A DNA stretch of 18,658 bases from an uncultured Flavonifractor sp. (GCA_910585415.1 CAJUDT010000050.1:1-18658); one strand, 5' to 3'. Shown: positions 6,879-15,202, numbered from the stretch's first letter. The notes: generated from the sequence alone by a model not told the origin. Numbers and translations are program-made.

Positions 6879-8354
6879 ATGGTTAACACAGACGCCAGAG
6901 AAAAGTTCACCAAGCAGGGCCTCACCTTCGACGACGTGCTCCTGATTCCTGCGGAGAGCGACGTACTCCCGGCCGACATTGACCTGCGCACCCAGCTCAC
7001 CAAGAAAATCAAACTGAACATCCCCCTGATGAGCGCCGCCATGGACACCGTGACTGAATACCGCATGGCCATCGCCATCGCCCGTGAGGGCGGCATTGGC
7101 ATCATTCACAAAAACATGTCCATCGGACAGCAGGCCGAGCAGGTGGACATGGTCAAGCGCAGCGAGAACGGCGTCATCACCAACCCCTTCTGGCTGGCCC
7201 CCGGCCACACCCTGGCCGAGGCCGACGAGCTGTGCGCCAAGTACAAGATCTCCGGCGTGCCCATCTGCGACGGCGGCAAGCTCATTGGCATCATCACCAA
7301 CCGGGATATGAAGTTTGAGACAGATATGAGCAAGCTCATTGACAACGTCATGACCCGCGAAAATCTGGTCACCGCCAAGGAGGGCACCACCCTGGAGGAA
7401 GCCAAGGAAATCCTCCGCCGCCATAAGGTGGAGAAGCTCCCCATCGTGGACGACGAATTTCACCTGAAGGGCCTCATTACCATCAAGGACATTGAGAAGG
7501 CCGAGGTCTATCCCAACTCCGCCCGGGACGAGAAGGGCCGTCTGCTGGTGGGCGCCGCCATCGGCGTGACCTCCGACGTGCTGGACCGGGTGCGGGCGCT
7601 GGTGGACGCCGGGGCCGACGTGCTCACCCTGGACTCCGCCCATGGGCACTCCCACAATATTTTGGAGTGCGTGCGCCGCATCAAGGCCCTGTATCCCGAC
7701 GTACAGCTGATTGCCGGTAACGTGGCCACCGCCGCCGCCACCCGCGCCCTCATTGAGGCGGGGGCCGACTGCGTGAAAATCGGCATCGGACCCGGCTCCA
7801 TCTGCACCACCCGCGTGGTGGCGGGCATTGGCGTGCCCCAGATTACCGCCGTGTACGACGCAGCCTGCGTAGCCGCAGAGTACGGAGTGCCCATCATTGC
7901 CGACGGCGGCATCAAGTATTCCGGCGACATCGCCAAAGCCCTGGCCGCTGGAGCCAATGTGGTCATGCTGGGCTCGCTGCTGGCCGGGTGCGAGGAATCC
8001 CCCGGCGAAACCGAGGTCTATCAGGGCCGTCAGTTCAAGGTCTACCGGGGCATGGGCAGTCTGGGGGCCATGAGCAAGGGCTCCAAGGACCGGTACTTCC
8101 AGGAAAACAACAAAAAATTGGTCCCCGAGGGCGTCGAGGGCCGGGTACCCTACAAGGGAGCCGCCGGAGAGACCATCTATCAGATGATGGGCGGTCTGCG
8201 GGCCGGTATGGGCTATACCGGGTGCCACAGCATTGACGAGCTCCACAGCAAGGCCCAGTTCATGCAGATTACCGCCGCCGGCCTCAAGGAGAGCCACCCC
8301 CACGACATCTATATCACCAAGGAAGCGCCCAACTATACCCTCAATCCCCAGTAA
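6879..8354 (+). CDS. guaB: inosine-5'-monophosphate dehydrogenase
   Basis: A 491-residue enzyme that oxidises IMP to XMP with NAD+, the committed step of GMP synthesis. The TIM barrel starts with LTFDDVLLIPAESDV (15-29) and is interrupted by a CBS pair (about 98-210, with GVPICDGGKLIGIITNRD and LPIVDDEFHLKGLITIKDIEKA). The catalytic loop GIGPGSICTTRVVAG holds C309. The ADGGIKYSGDIAKALAAGA phosphate site (341-359) and the mobile flap EGVEGRVPYKG (417-427) are intact. The length is normal for bacteria. It is transcribed alone, between its own promoter and an intrinsic terminator. Confidence 0.98.
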   Translation: MVNTDAREKFTKQGLTFDDVLLIPAESDVLPADIDLRTQLTKKIKLNIPLMSAAMDTVTEYRMAIAIAREGGIGIIHKNMSIGQQAEQVDMVKRSENGVITNPFWLAPGHTLAEADELCAKYKISGVPICDGGKLIGIITNRDMKFETDMSKLIDNVMTRENLVTAKEGTTLEEAKEILRRHKVEKLPIVDDEFHLKGLITIKDIEKAEVYPNSARDEKGRLLVGAAIGVTSDVLDRVRALVDAGADVLTLDSAHGHSHNILECVRRIKALYPDVQLIAGNVATAAATRALIEAGADCVKIGIGPGSICTTRVVAGIGVPQITAVYDAACVAAEYGVPIIADGGIKYSGDIAKALAAGANVVMLGSLLAGCEESPGETEVYQGRQFKVYRGMGSLGAMSKGSKDRYFQENNKKLVPEGVEGRVPYKGAAGETIYQMMGGLRAGMGYTGCHSIDELHSKAQFMQITAAGLKESHPHDIYITKEAPNYTLNPQ

Positions 8355-8370
8355 CCCCTTTGCCATAATA

Positions 8371-8416
8371 AAACATCCTGAACGGGACAAAGCCTGTCCT
8401 GTTCAGGATGTTTTTT
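8371..8416 (+). terminator. intrinsic terminator of guaB
   Basis: A 19-base-pair stem with one G-T wobble: left arm 8371-8389, loop 8390-8394, right arm 8395-8413. It includes CATCCTGAAC facing GTTCAGGATG and runs into six T (8411-8416). It lies 17 bases after the guaB stop. Confidence 0.95.
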
Positions 8417-8431
8417 ACTCTAAAAGACCCC

Positions 8432-8460
8432 TTGACCTTTGTACGAAATCATACTATAAT
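8432..8460 (+). promoter_or_regulatory. promoter of the marR-MATE operon
   Basis: TTGACC (8432-8437), a 17-base spacer and a perfect TATAAT (8455-8460), directly after the guaB terminator and 36 bases before the MarR start codon. Confidence 0.88.
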
Positions 8461-8485
8461 GCCATAGTCCGATTTCATACAAAGG
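8436..8485 (+). promoter_or_regulatory. 15-bp inverted repeat around the -10 box (candidate MarR operator)
   Basis: CCTTTGTACGAAATC (8436-8450) and GATTTCATACAAAGG (8471-8485) are reverse complements at 14 of 15 positions, with a 20-base gap that contains TATAAT. The left arm lies mostly in the promoter spacer, and the right arm runs into the AGGAGG ribosome site (8483-8488) of the MarR gene. This is the expected layout for autorepression by the protein encoded next. Direct binding is inferred. Confidence 0.72.
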
Positions 8486-8495
8486 AGGAACTTCC

Positions 8496-8939
8496 ATGGC
8501 TCACAGCTCCAGCGCCATGCGGCGCTTTAATCATCTGGTCAGCGAGACGGATGCAGTTTACCACGAGGTCTCCGCACGGCTGGGCCTGTCCGACAGTGTG
8601 ATGCAGATTCTCTATATCCTCTATGACTTCCCCGACGGGCGCTGCGCCCTCCAGGAGATATGCCGCTGGAGCGGCACCAGCAAGCAGACCATCAACTCGG
8701 CCCTGCGCAGGCTGGAGGCAGAGGGGGTGCTCTACCTGGAGCAGGCCGGTGGGAAGCGCAAGACGGTATGTCTGACCGAGGCGGGCCGGAGTCTGGCAGA
8801 GCGGACCGTAGCCAAAATCATGGAGGCGGAGAACGCCGTCTTTGCCGCCTGGCCCCCAGAGGCCCTGGAGACTTATCTGACCTTGACAGAACGCTATCTG
8901 GCGGCTTTCCGGGAGGAAGCCGGGGAGCGCATACCATAA
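8496..8939 (+). CDS. MarR-family transcriptional regulator
   Basis: A 147-residue winged-helix regulator of MarR size. The ATG follows AGGAGG by 7 bases. The DNA-binding part is clear: the helix-turn-helix ALQEICRWSGTSKQTINSALRRLEAEG (51-77), then the wing LYLEQAGGKRKTVCLTEAG (79-97). The terminal helices at each end would form the dimer and ligand pocket. It is followed 21 bases later by a MATE exporter and preceded by an inverted repeat over its own promoter. The simplest model is a ligand-released repressor controlling itself and the exporter. The inducer is unknown. Confidence 0.92.
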   Translation: MAHSSSAMRRFNHLVSETDAVYHEVSARLGLSDSVMQILYILYDFPDGRCALQEICRWSGTSKQTINSALRRLEAEGVLYLEQAGGKRKTVCLTEAGRSLAERTVAKIMEAENAVFAAWPPEALETYLTLTERYLAAFREEAGERIP

Positions 8940-8960
8940 GAAGGGAGTACGCACAAAACC

Positions 8961-10289
8961 ATGATACAGCTATCCGACCACTTTACCTACCGGCGCTTAC
9001 TGCGCTTCACCTTTCCGTCCATCGTCATGCTGGTGGTTACCTCCATCTATGGCGTCGTGGACGGCTTCTTTGTCTCCAACTTTGTGGGCAAGACCCCCTT
9101 CGCGGCGGTGAATTTTATCTACCCTGTGCTGATGATACTGGGGTCCGCCGGGTTCATGTTCGGCACCGGCGGCAGCGCCCTCATCACAAAAACCATGGGG
9201 GAGGGCCGCCGCCAGGAGGCCAATGAGATTTTTTCCCTGCTGGTCTGGGCCTCCCTGGCCTGCGGCGTTGTGCTGGCGGTTCTGGGCGTGGTGCTGCTCC
9301 GCCCTCTGGCCGCGCTGCTGGGCGCGCAGGGGGAGCTGCTGGAAACCAGTGTGCTCTATGGACGGCTTGTTCTGCTGGCCCTGCCCTGCTATATTTTGCA
9401 ATTTGAGTTCCAATGCCTCTTCGCCGCCGCCGAAAAGCCCAAGCTGGGGCTGATGGTGACGGTGGCCGCAGGCGGGACCAATATGCTCCTGGACGCCCTC
9501 TTTGTGGGGGTGCTCCGCTGGGGCCTGCCGGGGGCGGCGGGGGCCACGGCCCTGAGCCAGGTGATGGGGGGCCTCATCCCCCTGGTCTACTTTGCCCGGA
9601 ACAATACCAGCCGTCTGCGGCTGGTCCCCTGCCGGTTTCAGGGCCGGGTCCTGGGCAAAATCTGCGTCAACGGGTCCTCGGAGCTTATGAGCAATATCTC
9701 TTCGTCGGTGGTGAGTATGCTCTACAACCTCCAGCTGATGGCCCAGGCGGGGGAGGACGGCGTAGCCGCCTATGGGGTGCTGATGTATGTGAGTTTGGTG
9801 TTCCAGGGTATTTTTATCGGGTATTCCGTGGGCTGTGCCCCTGTGGTGGGGTTCCACTACGGCGCGGGGCACGCGGGGGAGCTGAACAGCCTGCTGAAAC
9901 AGAGCGTCATCCTGACCGGCGGCTTTTCCATTGCTATGTGTCTGGCGGGGGAGCTGCTGGGCCGGCCGCTGGCCCGGCTGTTTGTGGGCTATGACCCGGC
10001 GCTGCTGGAAATGACCGCCCATGCCTTTTCTATTTTCTCCCTGTCCTTCCTCTTTTCCGGGTTTGCCATTTTCGGATCGTCCTTCTTTACCGCCCTCAAC
10101 GACGGGCTGACCTCGGCCCTCATTTCGTTTTTGCGTACCCTGGTGTTTCAGGTGGCCGCGGTGCTGGTGTTCCCCCTGTTCTGGCAGCTGGACGGCGTAT
10201 GGTGGTCCATTGTGGCGGCGGAGGTGATGGCGGTGGGGGCGACCCTGCTTTGCATTCTGCTGAAACGGAAACGGTATGGATACCTTTGA
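8961..10289 (+). CDS. MATE family efflux transporter
   Basis: A 442-residue membrane protein with about twelve hydrophobic segments, typical of MATE exporters driven by Na+ or H+. Family features include the N-terminal FTFPSIVMLVVTSIYGVVDGFFVSNFVG segment (14-41), GTGGSALITKTMGEGR (64-79), and the second-half repeat with FIGYSVGCAPVVGFHYGAG. The composition suggests the DinF/NorM-like branch common in Clostridia. The start has a rather distant AAGGGAG (8941-8947), 13 bases upstream. Co-transcription with the MarR gene suggests export of a drug, bile compound or metabolite sensed by MarR; the substrate cannot be read from sequence. It ends 18 bases from the convergent methionine operon, and no convincing terminator lies between. 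Confidence 0.93.
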   Translation: MIQLSDHFTYRRLLRFTFPSIVMLVVTSIYGVVDGFFVSNFVGKTPFAAVNFIYPVLMILGSAGFMFGTGGSALITKTMGEGRRQEANEIFSLLVWASLACGVVLAVLGVVLLRPLAALLGAQGELLETSVLYGRLVLLALPCYILQFEFQCLFAAAEKPKLGLMVTVAAGGTNMLLDALFVGVLRWGLPGAAGATALSQVMGGLIPLVYFARNNTSRLRLVPCRFQGRVLGKICVNGSSELMSNISSSVVSMLYNLQLMAQAGEDGVAAYGVLMYVSLVFQGIFIGYSVGCAPVVGFHYGAGHAGELNSLLKQSVILTGGFSIAMCLAGELLGRPLARLFVGYDPALLEMTAHAFSIFSLSFLFSGFAIFGSSFFTALNDGLTSALISFLRTLVFQVAAVLVFPLFWQLDGVWWSIVAAEVMAVGATLLCILLKRKRYGYL

Positions 10290-10307
10290 CCGGCGGGGCT
10301 GCCGCCC

Positions 10308-12068
10308 TCACAGGCCCCCGGCGCGGATTTGCCTCAGAATCGCCGACACCAGCTCCACCCGCCGGAACGGGGTCATGAGGTAAAAGCCGTCGGTATAGGG
10401 GGCAATCGCGCGGGCAATCTGGAGGGAGATGCGCACCGCCAACGCCTCGGCTTCCGCCCGCTCCTTCCCCTGGTAGAGGGCGACAATCTCATCGCACACG
10501 TACATCCCGGAAACCTCGTTATTCAGGAAGCAGGCATTTCGGTGGCTGACAATGGGGAAAATGCCCCCCAGAATCTTGCCCCGCAGGGCCCTCCGGGCCT
10601 GTTTCAGGTGTTCCAGTGCCTGGGATGAGTGGACCGGCTGGGTGAGGAAGCCGGACATGCCGCAGTCCTCCTTCTCCCGGGCCAGCTCCAGCTGCTTGGA
10701 AAAATTGGGGGCGTTCAGGTTCAGGGCCCCGAAAATGCGGAAGGGTGTGCGCAGAGTCTCCCCGTCCAGGCCGCTGACGTACCGGGCCAGCTTGCGGGAG
10801 TTGAAATTGTACACGCTCTTGACCTCGCTCCGGTCCTGGGCGGGGATGGGGTCGCCGGTGACCAGGAGGACGTTGTGGACCCCCTCCATGGACAGGCCCA
10901 GCAGCAGGGCCCGCGTGGCGTTTCGGTTCCGGTCCCGGCAGGTCAGGTGGGGCAGAGGGTCCACCCCCAGCTCCCGATGAATCTTGCAGGCCAGAAGGCT
11001 GCTGTCCGCCCGGGGACGGCCGATGGGGCAGTCGGCTATGGTCACCGCGTCGGCTCCGGCGTCCTTCAGTACCTGGACCCCCTGGAGGAAAAAGGCGCTG
11101 TCGTCGTTCACCGGCGGGTCCAGCTCCACGGCCACCACCCGCCTGCCCGCCTCCAGCTTGTCCCAGAGGGGGTTGACCTGGGGCGCGGCGGCGGGGGCGC
11201 TCTGGACCGGCGGGACCGCGGGCCGGGGAAGGGGCCGTTTCAGCTGGTCCGTGAGGGCGGCGATGTGCTCCGGCGTGGTGCCGCAGCAGCCCCCGACGAT
11301 GGAGGCCCCCGCCTGGACGATTTGGGCCAGCTTTTCGCCAAAATATGCCGGTTTCCCCTGAAAAACGGTCCGCCGTCCCGTGACGGTGGGATATCCGGCG
11401 TTGGGCATCACGGACAGGCACAGCTTGTCCAGCCGCAGGGTTTTGATGTACTCCAACAGGTGGTGGGGGCCGGAGACGCAGTTGAACCCCGCCGCGTCCA
11501 CCCCCGGGGTTTCGGCGGCGGCCTGCAAAAGGGCTTCTCCCCGGCATCCCTGGCTGGTGAAGCCGTCGTAGGCCACCGCGAAGGAGACAATCAAAAAGGA
11601 CTCCGGACAGCGCTCCTTCAAATACCGGGCCAGCTGTGGGATTCCCTCCCCGGAGGGCAGGGTTTCGGCCAGGAAGCAGGTGACGCCCACCTCCAGGAGC
11701 TGACCGGCCAGCTGGCAGTAGACCGCTCCGGCCCCGCTGTCCTGGGGCACGGGACCGATGTCCCCGAACACGAAGGCCCCATAGGGCTCCGCCGCCGCCT
11801 GGGCCAGCCGGCAGGCGGCATGGGCCAGCGCGGCGGTGTCCTCCCCCTGGGCCAGCATGGCGCTGAGGGCGAAGGTGTTGGTCTTGATGGCCCGGCACCC
11901 CGCCTTCAGATAGGCCCGGTGGATGGCGGAAATCTCCTGAGGGGCGTCCAGGTTGGCCAGCTCGCACCGGAGCCCCGCCCGCCCCGGCTGGGCGGCGTAG
12001 CAGGTGCCCATGGCCCCGTCAAAGACCAGCGGCTCCCCCTGGGCCAGATAGGTACGGATATCCGTCAC
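10308..12068 (-). CDS. bifunctional homocysteine S-methyltransferase / methylenetetrahydrofolate reductase
   Basis: A 586-residue fusion. Residues 1-275 form a homocysteine S-methyltransferase barrel beginning VFDGAMGT, with zinc ligands C197 (GFNC), C261 and C262 (GGCCGTTPEHI). A Pro/Ala linker (about 278-300) joins a MetF-like barrel (about 301-586) with VVAVELDPP (311-319), DAVTIADCPIGRPRADS, HLTCRDRN (374-381) and LLVTGDP (401-407). The second half would reduce 5,10-methylene-THF to 5-methyl-THF; the first half binds homocysteine and lacks a cobalamin domain. YitJ-type fusions have this order. The GTG start overlaps the stop of the MetH-core gene by four bases, so translation is coupled. 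It is the last gene of the operon. Whether the methyltransferase half uses S-methylmethionine, another donor or partners with the MetH protein is unclear. Confidence 0.93.
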   Translation of the reverse strand: MTDIRTYLAQGEPLVFDGAMGTCYAAQPGRAGLRCELANLDAPQEISAIHRAYLKAGCRAIKTNTFALSAMLAQGEDTAALAHAACRLAQAAAEPYGAFVFGDIGPVPQDSGAGAVYCQLAGQLLEVGVTCFLAETLPSGEGIPQLARYLKERCPESFLIVSFAVAYDGFTSQGCRGEALLQAAAETPGVDAAGFNCVSGPHHLLEYIKTLRLDKLCLSVMPNAGYPTVTGRRTVFQGKPAYFGEKLAQIVQAGASIVGGCCGTTPEHIAALTDQLKRPLPRPAVPPVQSAPAAAPQVNPLWDKLEAGRRVVAVELDPPVNDDSAFFLQGVQVLKDAGADAVTIADCPIGRPRADSSLLACKIHRELGVDPLPHLTCRDRNRNATRALLLGLSMEGVHNVLLVTGDPIPAQDRSEVKSVYNFNSRKLARYVSGLDGETLRTPFRIFGALNLNAPNFSKQLELAREKEDCGMSGFLTQPVHSSQALEHLKQARRALRGKILGGIFPIVSHRNACFLNNEVSGMYVCDEIVALYQGKERAEAEALAVRISLQIARAIAPYTDGFYLMTPFRRVELVSAILRQIRAGGL

Positions 12069-14425
12069 GAAAACACCTCCCGCGCAATGTCCACCGAGGC
12101 CCGTGCGTCCCTGGCGTAGTAGTCCGCCCCCATGTGCCGGGCGTATTCCTCCGTTACCACCGCGCCTCCCACAAAAATCACCGGGGGGCTTGGCAGAGTG
12201 CGGAGCAGGCGGACGGTTTCCTCCATAGCGGGCAGGGTGGTGGTCATCAGGGCGGACAGGCCCACCAGGGAAATACGCTCCCGCCGGACCGTCTCCAGAA
12301 TGGTTTCCGGCGGCACGTCCCGGCCCAGGTCGATGGCGCCGTAGCCGTAATTTTCCAAAATCGTCTTGACGATATTTTTGCCGATGTCGTGAATGTCCCC
12401 CTGAACGGTGGCAATGACAAAGCGGCCCTTTTTCACCGGCGCGCCCCCCGTCCGGTCCAGAGCGGCGCGGACGGCCTCAAAAACAGCCTGAGCGGCCTGG
12501 GCCGCACTGAGCAGCTGGGGCAGGAAGGCCCGCCCGGCCTCGTAGTCCGCCCCTACGGTGTCCAGAGCGGGAATCAGCCGTTCCTCCACCAGAGCAACAC
12601 CGTCCCCGGTCTCCAGGGCCTCCCGGGCCAGCCGCGCCGCGTCGGCCTTCAGGCCCCGGATGACTGCGTCCTCCAGCGTCAGCAGCCCGCCGCCGGACTT
12701 GGCCGGAGGGGCGGCAGGGGTTCCGGCAAAGCGCGCCACGTAATCCCGGCACCCGGCGTCCTCCCCGGAGAGCACCCGGAAGGCGGCAATCGCGTCCATC
12801 AGCCCCGTGAGGCCGGGGTTTAAGATGGGCAGGGTCAGCCCCGCCTCCAGAGCCTGAATCAGGAACGTCTCCGTAACCCGGGGCCGGTTGGGCAGGCCAA
12901 AGGAGATGTTGGACACACCCAGGACCGTTTGAAGCCCCAATTCCTCCCGCACCAGCCGGACGGCCTTCAACGTCTCCGCGGCCTGCTCCTGCTGGGCGGA
13001 GACGGTGAGGGTCAGGCAGTCCATCCACACGTCCTCCCGGGGAATCCCCAGTTCCAGCGCCGCGTCCAGAATCCGCCGGGCGATGTCCAGCCGGGCCCGA
13101 GCGGTCTGCGGGATGCCCCCCTCGTCCAGGGTGAGCCCCACCACCGCCGCGCCGTACTTCTTTACCAGGGGCAGGATGCGCCCCAGCACCTCCGGGTCCC
13201 CGTTGACGGAGTTGACCACGGCCTTGCCGTTGTATACCCGCAAAGCGGCCTCCAGGGCGGCGGGGTCGGAGGAATCCAGCTGGAGGGGGAGGGAGACGGC
13301 GCTCTGAATCTTCTTCACCGCACGGGGGAGCAGCTCCGCCTCGTTGACACCGGGATAGCCCACGTTCACGTCCAGGATGTGGGCCCCCGCGTCCTCCTGC
13401 TGTACGGCCAAATCCAGCACATAGTCCAAATCCCCCTCCAAAAGGGCCTGCTGGAGGCGCTTCTTCCCGGTGGGGTTGATGCGCTCCCCGATAACCCGCA
13501 CACCGGTCAGGGGGAGGGGATGCGCCGGGGAACACACAAAGCTGTTGGCAGGGGGCGTCCGGGGCCCGGGGGCCTTGCCCTTGAGCGCCTCGGCCAGGGC
13601 CCGGATGTACTCCGGCGACGTGCCGCAGCAGCCGCCGAAAATGGTCACGCCCGCCTCCAGGCAGGGGAGCAGGGCTTGGACAAATTCCTCCGGCCCCATG
13701 CCGTAGGCCCCGGTGGCCGGGTCCGGTAGGCCGGCATTGGGCTTGGCAATGACAGGAAGGCGGGTGTGTTTGCACAGTTCCTCCAGCAGAGGGGCCAGCA
13801 AATCCGGCCCCAGGGAGCAGTTGAGCCCGATGGCGTCCGCCCCCAGCCCCTCCAGAGTGCGGGCCATGGAGGGAATGGTACACCCGGTAAAGGTGCGCCC
13901 GTTCTGCTCAAAGGACATGGTCACGAACACGGGCAGAGCGGTATTTTCCTTCACCGCCAGCAGGGCGGCCTTGGCCTCGTACAGGTCGGTCATGGTTTCA
14001 ATGGATACCAGGTCCGCCCCGGCCCGCTCCCCGGCCAGAGCCACCTCTCGAAAGAGGTCATAGGCCCGCTCGAAGGACAGAGTGCCCAGAGGCTCCAGCA
14101 GCTCCCCCAGGGGCCCCAGGTCCAGGGAAATCTTGACCCCCGTTCCTGCGGCGGCCTCCTTGGCGATGGAAACGGCGGCGGACACCACCTGCTCCACGGT
14201 GTACCCCGTCCCCGCCAGCTTGAGGGCGTTGGCTCCAAAGGTGTTGGCGCAGAGAATCTGCGCGCCCGCCTGGATGTATTCCTGAAAAATGCCCCGCAGC
14301 TGGCCGGGGTCGGTGAAATTCAGCAGCTCCGGCTTGCCCCCGGGGGGCAGGCCCCGCTGCTGCAAAACGGTGCCCATGGCTCCGTCCCATAGAATCAGGT
14401 TCTTGTACAGACAATCAAGCTCCAC
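12065..14425 (-). CDS. metH: cobalamin-dependent methionine synthase core (no activation domain)
   Basis: A 786-residue protein with the first domains of MetH in order. Homocysteine domain, about 1-285: LWDGAMGT; zinc ligands C203, C266 and C267 in GGCCGTSPEYI. Pterin-binding domain, about 305-555: GERINPTGKK, LDVNVGYPG, LDSSDPAALEAAL. B12 cap and binding domains, about 580-786: GDIHDIGKNIV with D677, H679 (lower cobalt ligand) and G682, then VGLSALMTTT and FVGGAVV. E. coli MetH is about 1227 residues; the missing part is the C-terminal AdoMet activation domain, which is encoded separately by the upstream gene. The GTG start is 9 bases after AGGAGG (14435-14440) and overlaps the upstream gene by 11 bases. 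It makes methionine from homocysteine and 5-methyl-THF. Confidence 0.95.
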   Translation of the reverse strand: MELDCLYKNLILWDGAMGTVLQQRGLPPGGKPELLNFTDPGQLRGIFQEYIQAGAQILCANTFGANALKLAGTGYTVEQVVSAAVSIAKEAAAGTGVKISLDLGPLGELLEPLGTLSFERAYDLFREVALAGERAGADLVSIETMTDLYEAKAALLAVKENTALPVFVTMSFEQNGRTFTGCTIPSMARTLEGLGADAIGLNCSLGPDLLAPLLEELCKHTRLPVIAKPNAGLPDPATGAYGMGPEEFVQALLPCLEAGVTIFGGCCGTSPEYIRALAEALKGKAPGPRTPPANSFVCSPAHPLPLTGVRVIGERINPTGKKRLQQALLEGDLDYVLDLAVQQEDAGAHILDVNVGYPGVNEAELLPRAVKKIQSAVSLPLQLDSSDPAALEAALRVYNGKAVVNSVNGDPEVLGRILPLVKKYGAAVVGLTLDEGGIPQTARARLDIARRILDAALELGIPREDVWMDCLTLTVSAQQEQAAETLKAVRLVREELGLQTVLGVSNISFGLPNRPRVTETFLIQALEAGLTLPILNPGLTGLMDAIAAFRVLSGEDAGCRDYVARFAGTPAAPPAKSGGGLLTLEDAVIRGLKADAARLAREALETGDGVALVEERLIPALDTVGADYEAGRAFLPQLLSAAQAAQAVFEAVRAALDRTGGAPVKKGRFVIATVQGDIHDIGKNIVKTILENYGYGAIDLGRDVPPETILETVRRERISLVGLSALMTTTLPAMEETVRLLRTLPSPPVIFVGGAVVTEEYARHMGADYYARDARASVDIAREVFS

Positions 14426-15074
14426 AGGTGGTCCCCTCCTTACGGTATGGACAGCTTTGGTTCAGTTTGCAAAAGCCGCACCCCCGAATCCGTGCGGCCT
14501 GGGGTTGGTCCGAGAGCCCCACGATGGCGGTGACCGATTTTCCGGGGTTTAATAAAAGGTGCTCCGTCACCTGGACCCCCACCCGCCGGGGGGTGTCCAG
14601 CAAGGCGCAGATGGGCCGCTGTAATTCCAGCGGCAGGTCCCCATACCCCGGACTGAACCGGTCGGTGAAATAGCTCTGGGGACAGCGCCGGGCCAGTTCC
14701 TCCTGAGCGGCGTCACAGCCAGCCTCCACCAGAGCGCTGCCGCAGGCGTCCAGGATTGCCGCCTGGGCCATGTCCCGGGCCTGCCGGGCCCGCAGGAGGG
14801 CCTCAAACTCCGCCCCCAGGGTGCAGCACAGCACCGCCGCCTGACGGCACTGGGCAAGCATGACATGGGCGGTCCTTCCGGTGAGGACGGCCTCCGTTTG
14901 GGCCAGCCGGATTCCCCCTTCCCCGAACTCCAGGGGGAAGATGCGGCAGACATACCGGGGGGCGACCCGCGCGGTGAGCATACGGGCCAGCTCCGCCGTC
15001 TGGCGGCGCAGGTCCTCCGGGGGGCTGTGCCCTATTCCCAGATAGCGCAGCGCTTCCGCAATATCCACTTCCAT
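14415..15074 (-). CDS. stand-alone methionine synthase activation-domain protein
   Basis: A 219-residue protein related to the C-terminal AdoMet-binding reactivation domain of MetH. I chose the ATG at 15074, eight bases after GGGGAGG; the open frame extends 28 codons further to 15158 but runs through the promoter region. The diagnostic stretch is DRFSPGYGDLPLELQ (about residues 140-154), equivalent to the R-x-x-x-GY AdoMet motif of MetH, followed by VTEHLLLNPGKSVTAIVGLSD. The C-terminus adds a Cys cluster, CGFC-x5-C-x8-C, which could bind a metal or Fe-S cluster. It should help remethylate oxidised cob(II)alamin in the neighbouring MetH core. A separate activation protein next to a short MetH is known in other bacteria such as Thermotoga. 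Confidence 0.88.
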   Translation of the reverse strand: MEVDIAEALRYLGIGHSPPEDLRRQTAELARMLTARVAPRYVCRIFPLEFGEGGIRLAQTEAVLTGRTAHVMLAQCRQAAVLCCTLGAEFEALLRARQARDMAQAAILDACGSALVEAGCDAAQEELARRCPQSYFTDRFSPGYGDLPLELQRPICALLDTPRRVGVQVTEHLLLNPGKSVTAIVGLSDQPQAARIRGCGFCKLNQSCPYRKEGTTCGA

Positions 15075-15105
15075 ACAAACCGCCTCCCCGCGCTGAGATG
15101 GAACC

Positions 15106-15134
15106 ACTATACTATGTTTTCCGAAAAATGTACA
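15106..15134 (-). promoter_or_regulatory. candidate promoter of the methionine operon
   Basis: On the minus strand, TGTACA (15134-15129), a 17-base spacer and TATAGT (15111-15106). The -35 is weak. Transcription would start near 15099, leaving only about 25 bases before the start codon, too little for a SAM or cobalamin riboswitch. Two similar palindromes, TTTTC-C-GAAAA (15117-15127, in the spacer) and CTTTTC-CAT-GAAAAG (15141-15155, upstream of -35), could be operator sites. Confidence 0.5.
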
Positions 15135-15149
15135 GTACGACTTTTCCAT

Positions 15150-15202
15150 GAAAAGCACCCTGTCAAAGCGGTGCCGGGTACCATACCGCGTTGCAGGGTG
15201 CT
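15150..15202 (-). terminator. candidate terminator after galU
   Basis: On the minus strand AGCACCCTG (15202-15194) pairs perfectly with CAGGGTGCT (15162-15154), followed by a short T-run (CTTTTC). The 31-base interior can form a second stem: GCGGT (15168-15172) with ACCGC (15185-15189), closing a GGTACC palindrome. It begins 8 bases after the galU stop. The T-run is short, so termination may be partial. Confidence 0.6.

Noticed and set aside
6861..8390. 509-codon open frame on the minus strand opposite guaB
   Set aside because: It is a mirror of guaB codon bias, with a Gly/His/Leu-rich meaningless product, and covers the whole guaB gene, its ribosome site and the terminator stem.
10290..10307. 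Bidirectional terminator between the MATE gene and the methionine operon
   Set aside because: Only a 5-bp GGCGG/CCGCC stem is present, with no T-run on either side.
10629..12119. 496-codon plus-strand frame opposite the homocysteine methyltransferase/MetF fusion
   Set aside because: The product is low-complexity Gly/Pro/Gln-rich, and the true gene on the other strand has complete catalytic motifs.
12477..13883. 468-codon minus-strand frame inside metH
   Set aside because: It is an alternative frame of metH with Gly/Arg/Pro-biased sequence; the MetH frame has all domain motifs.
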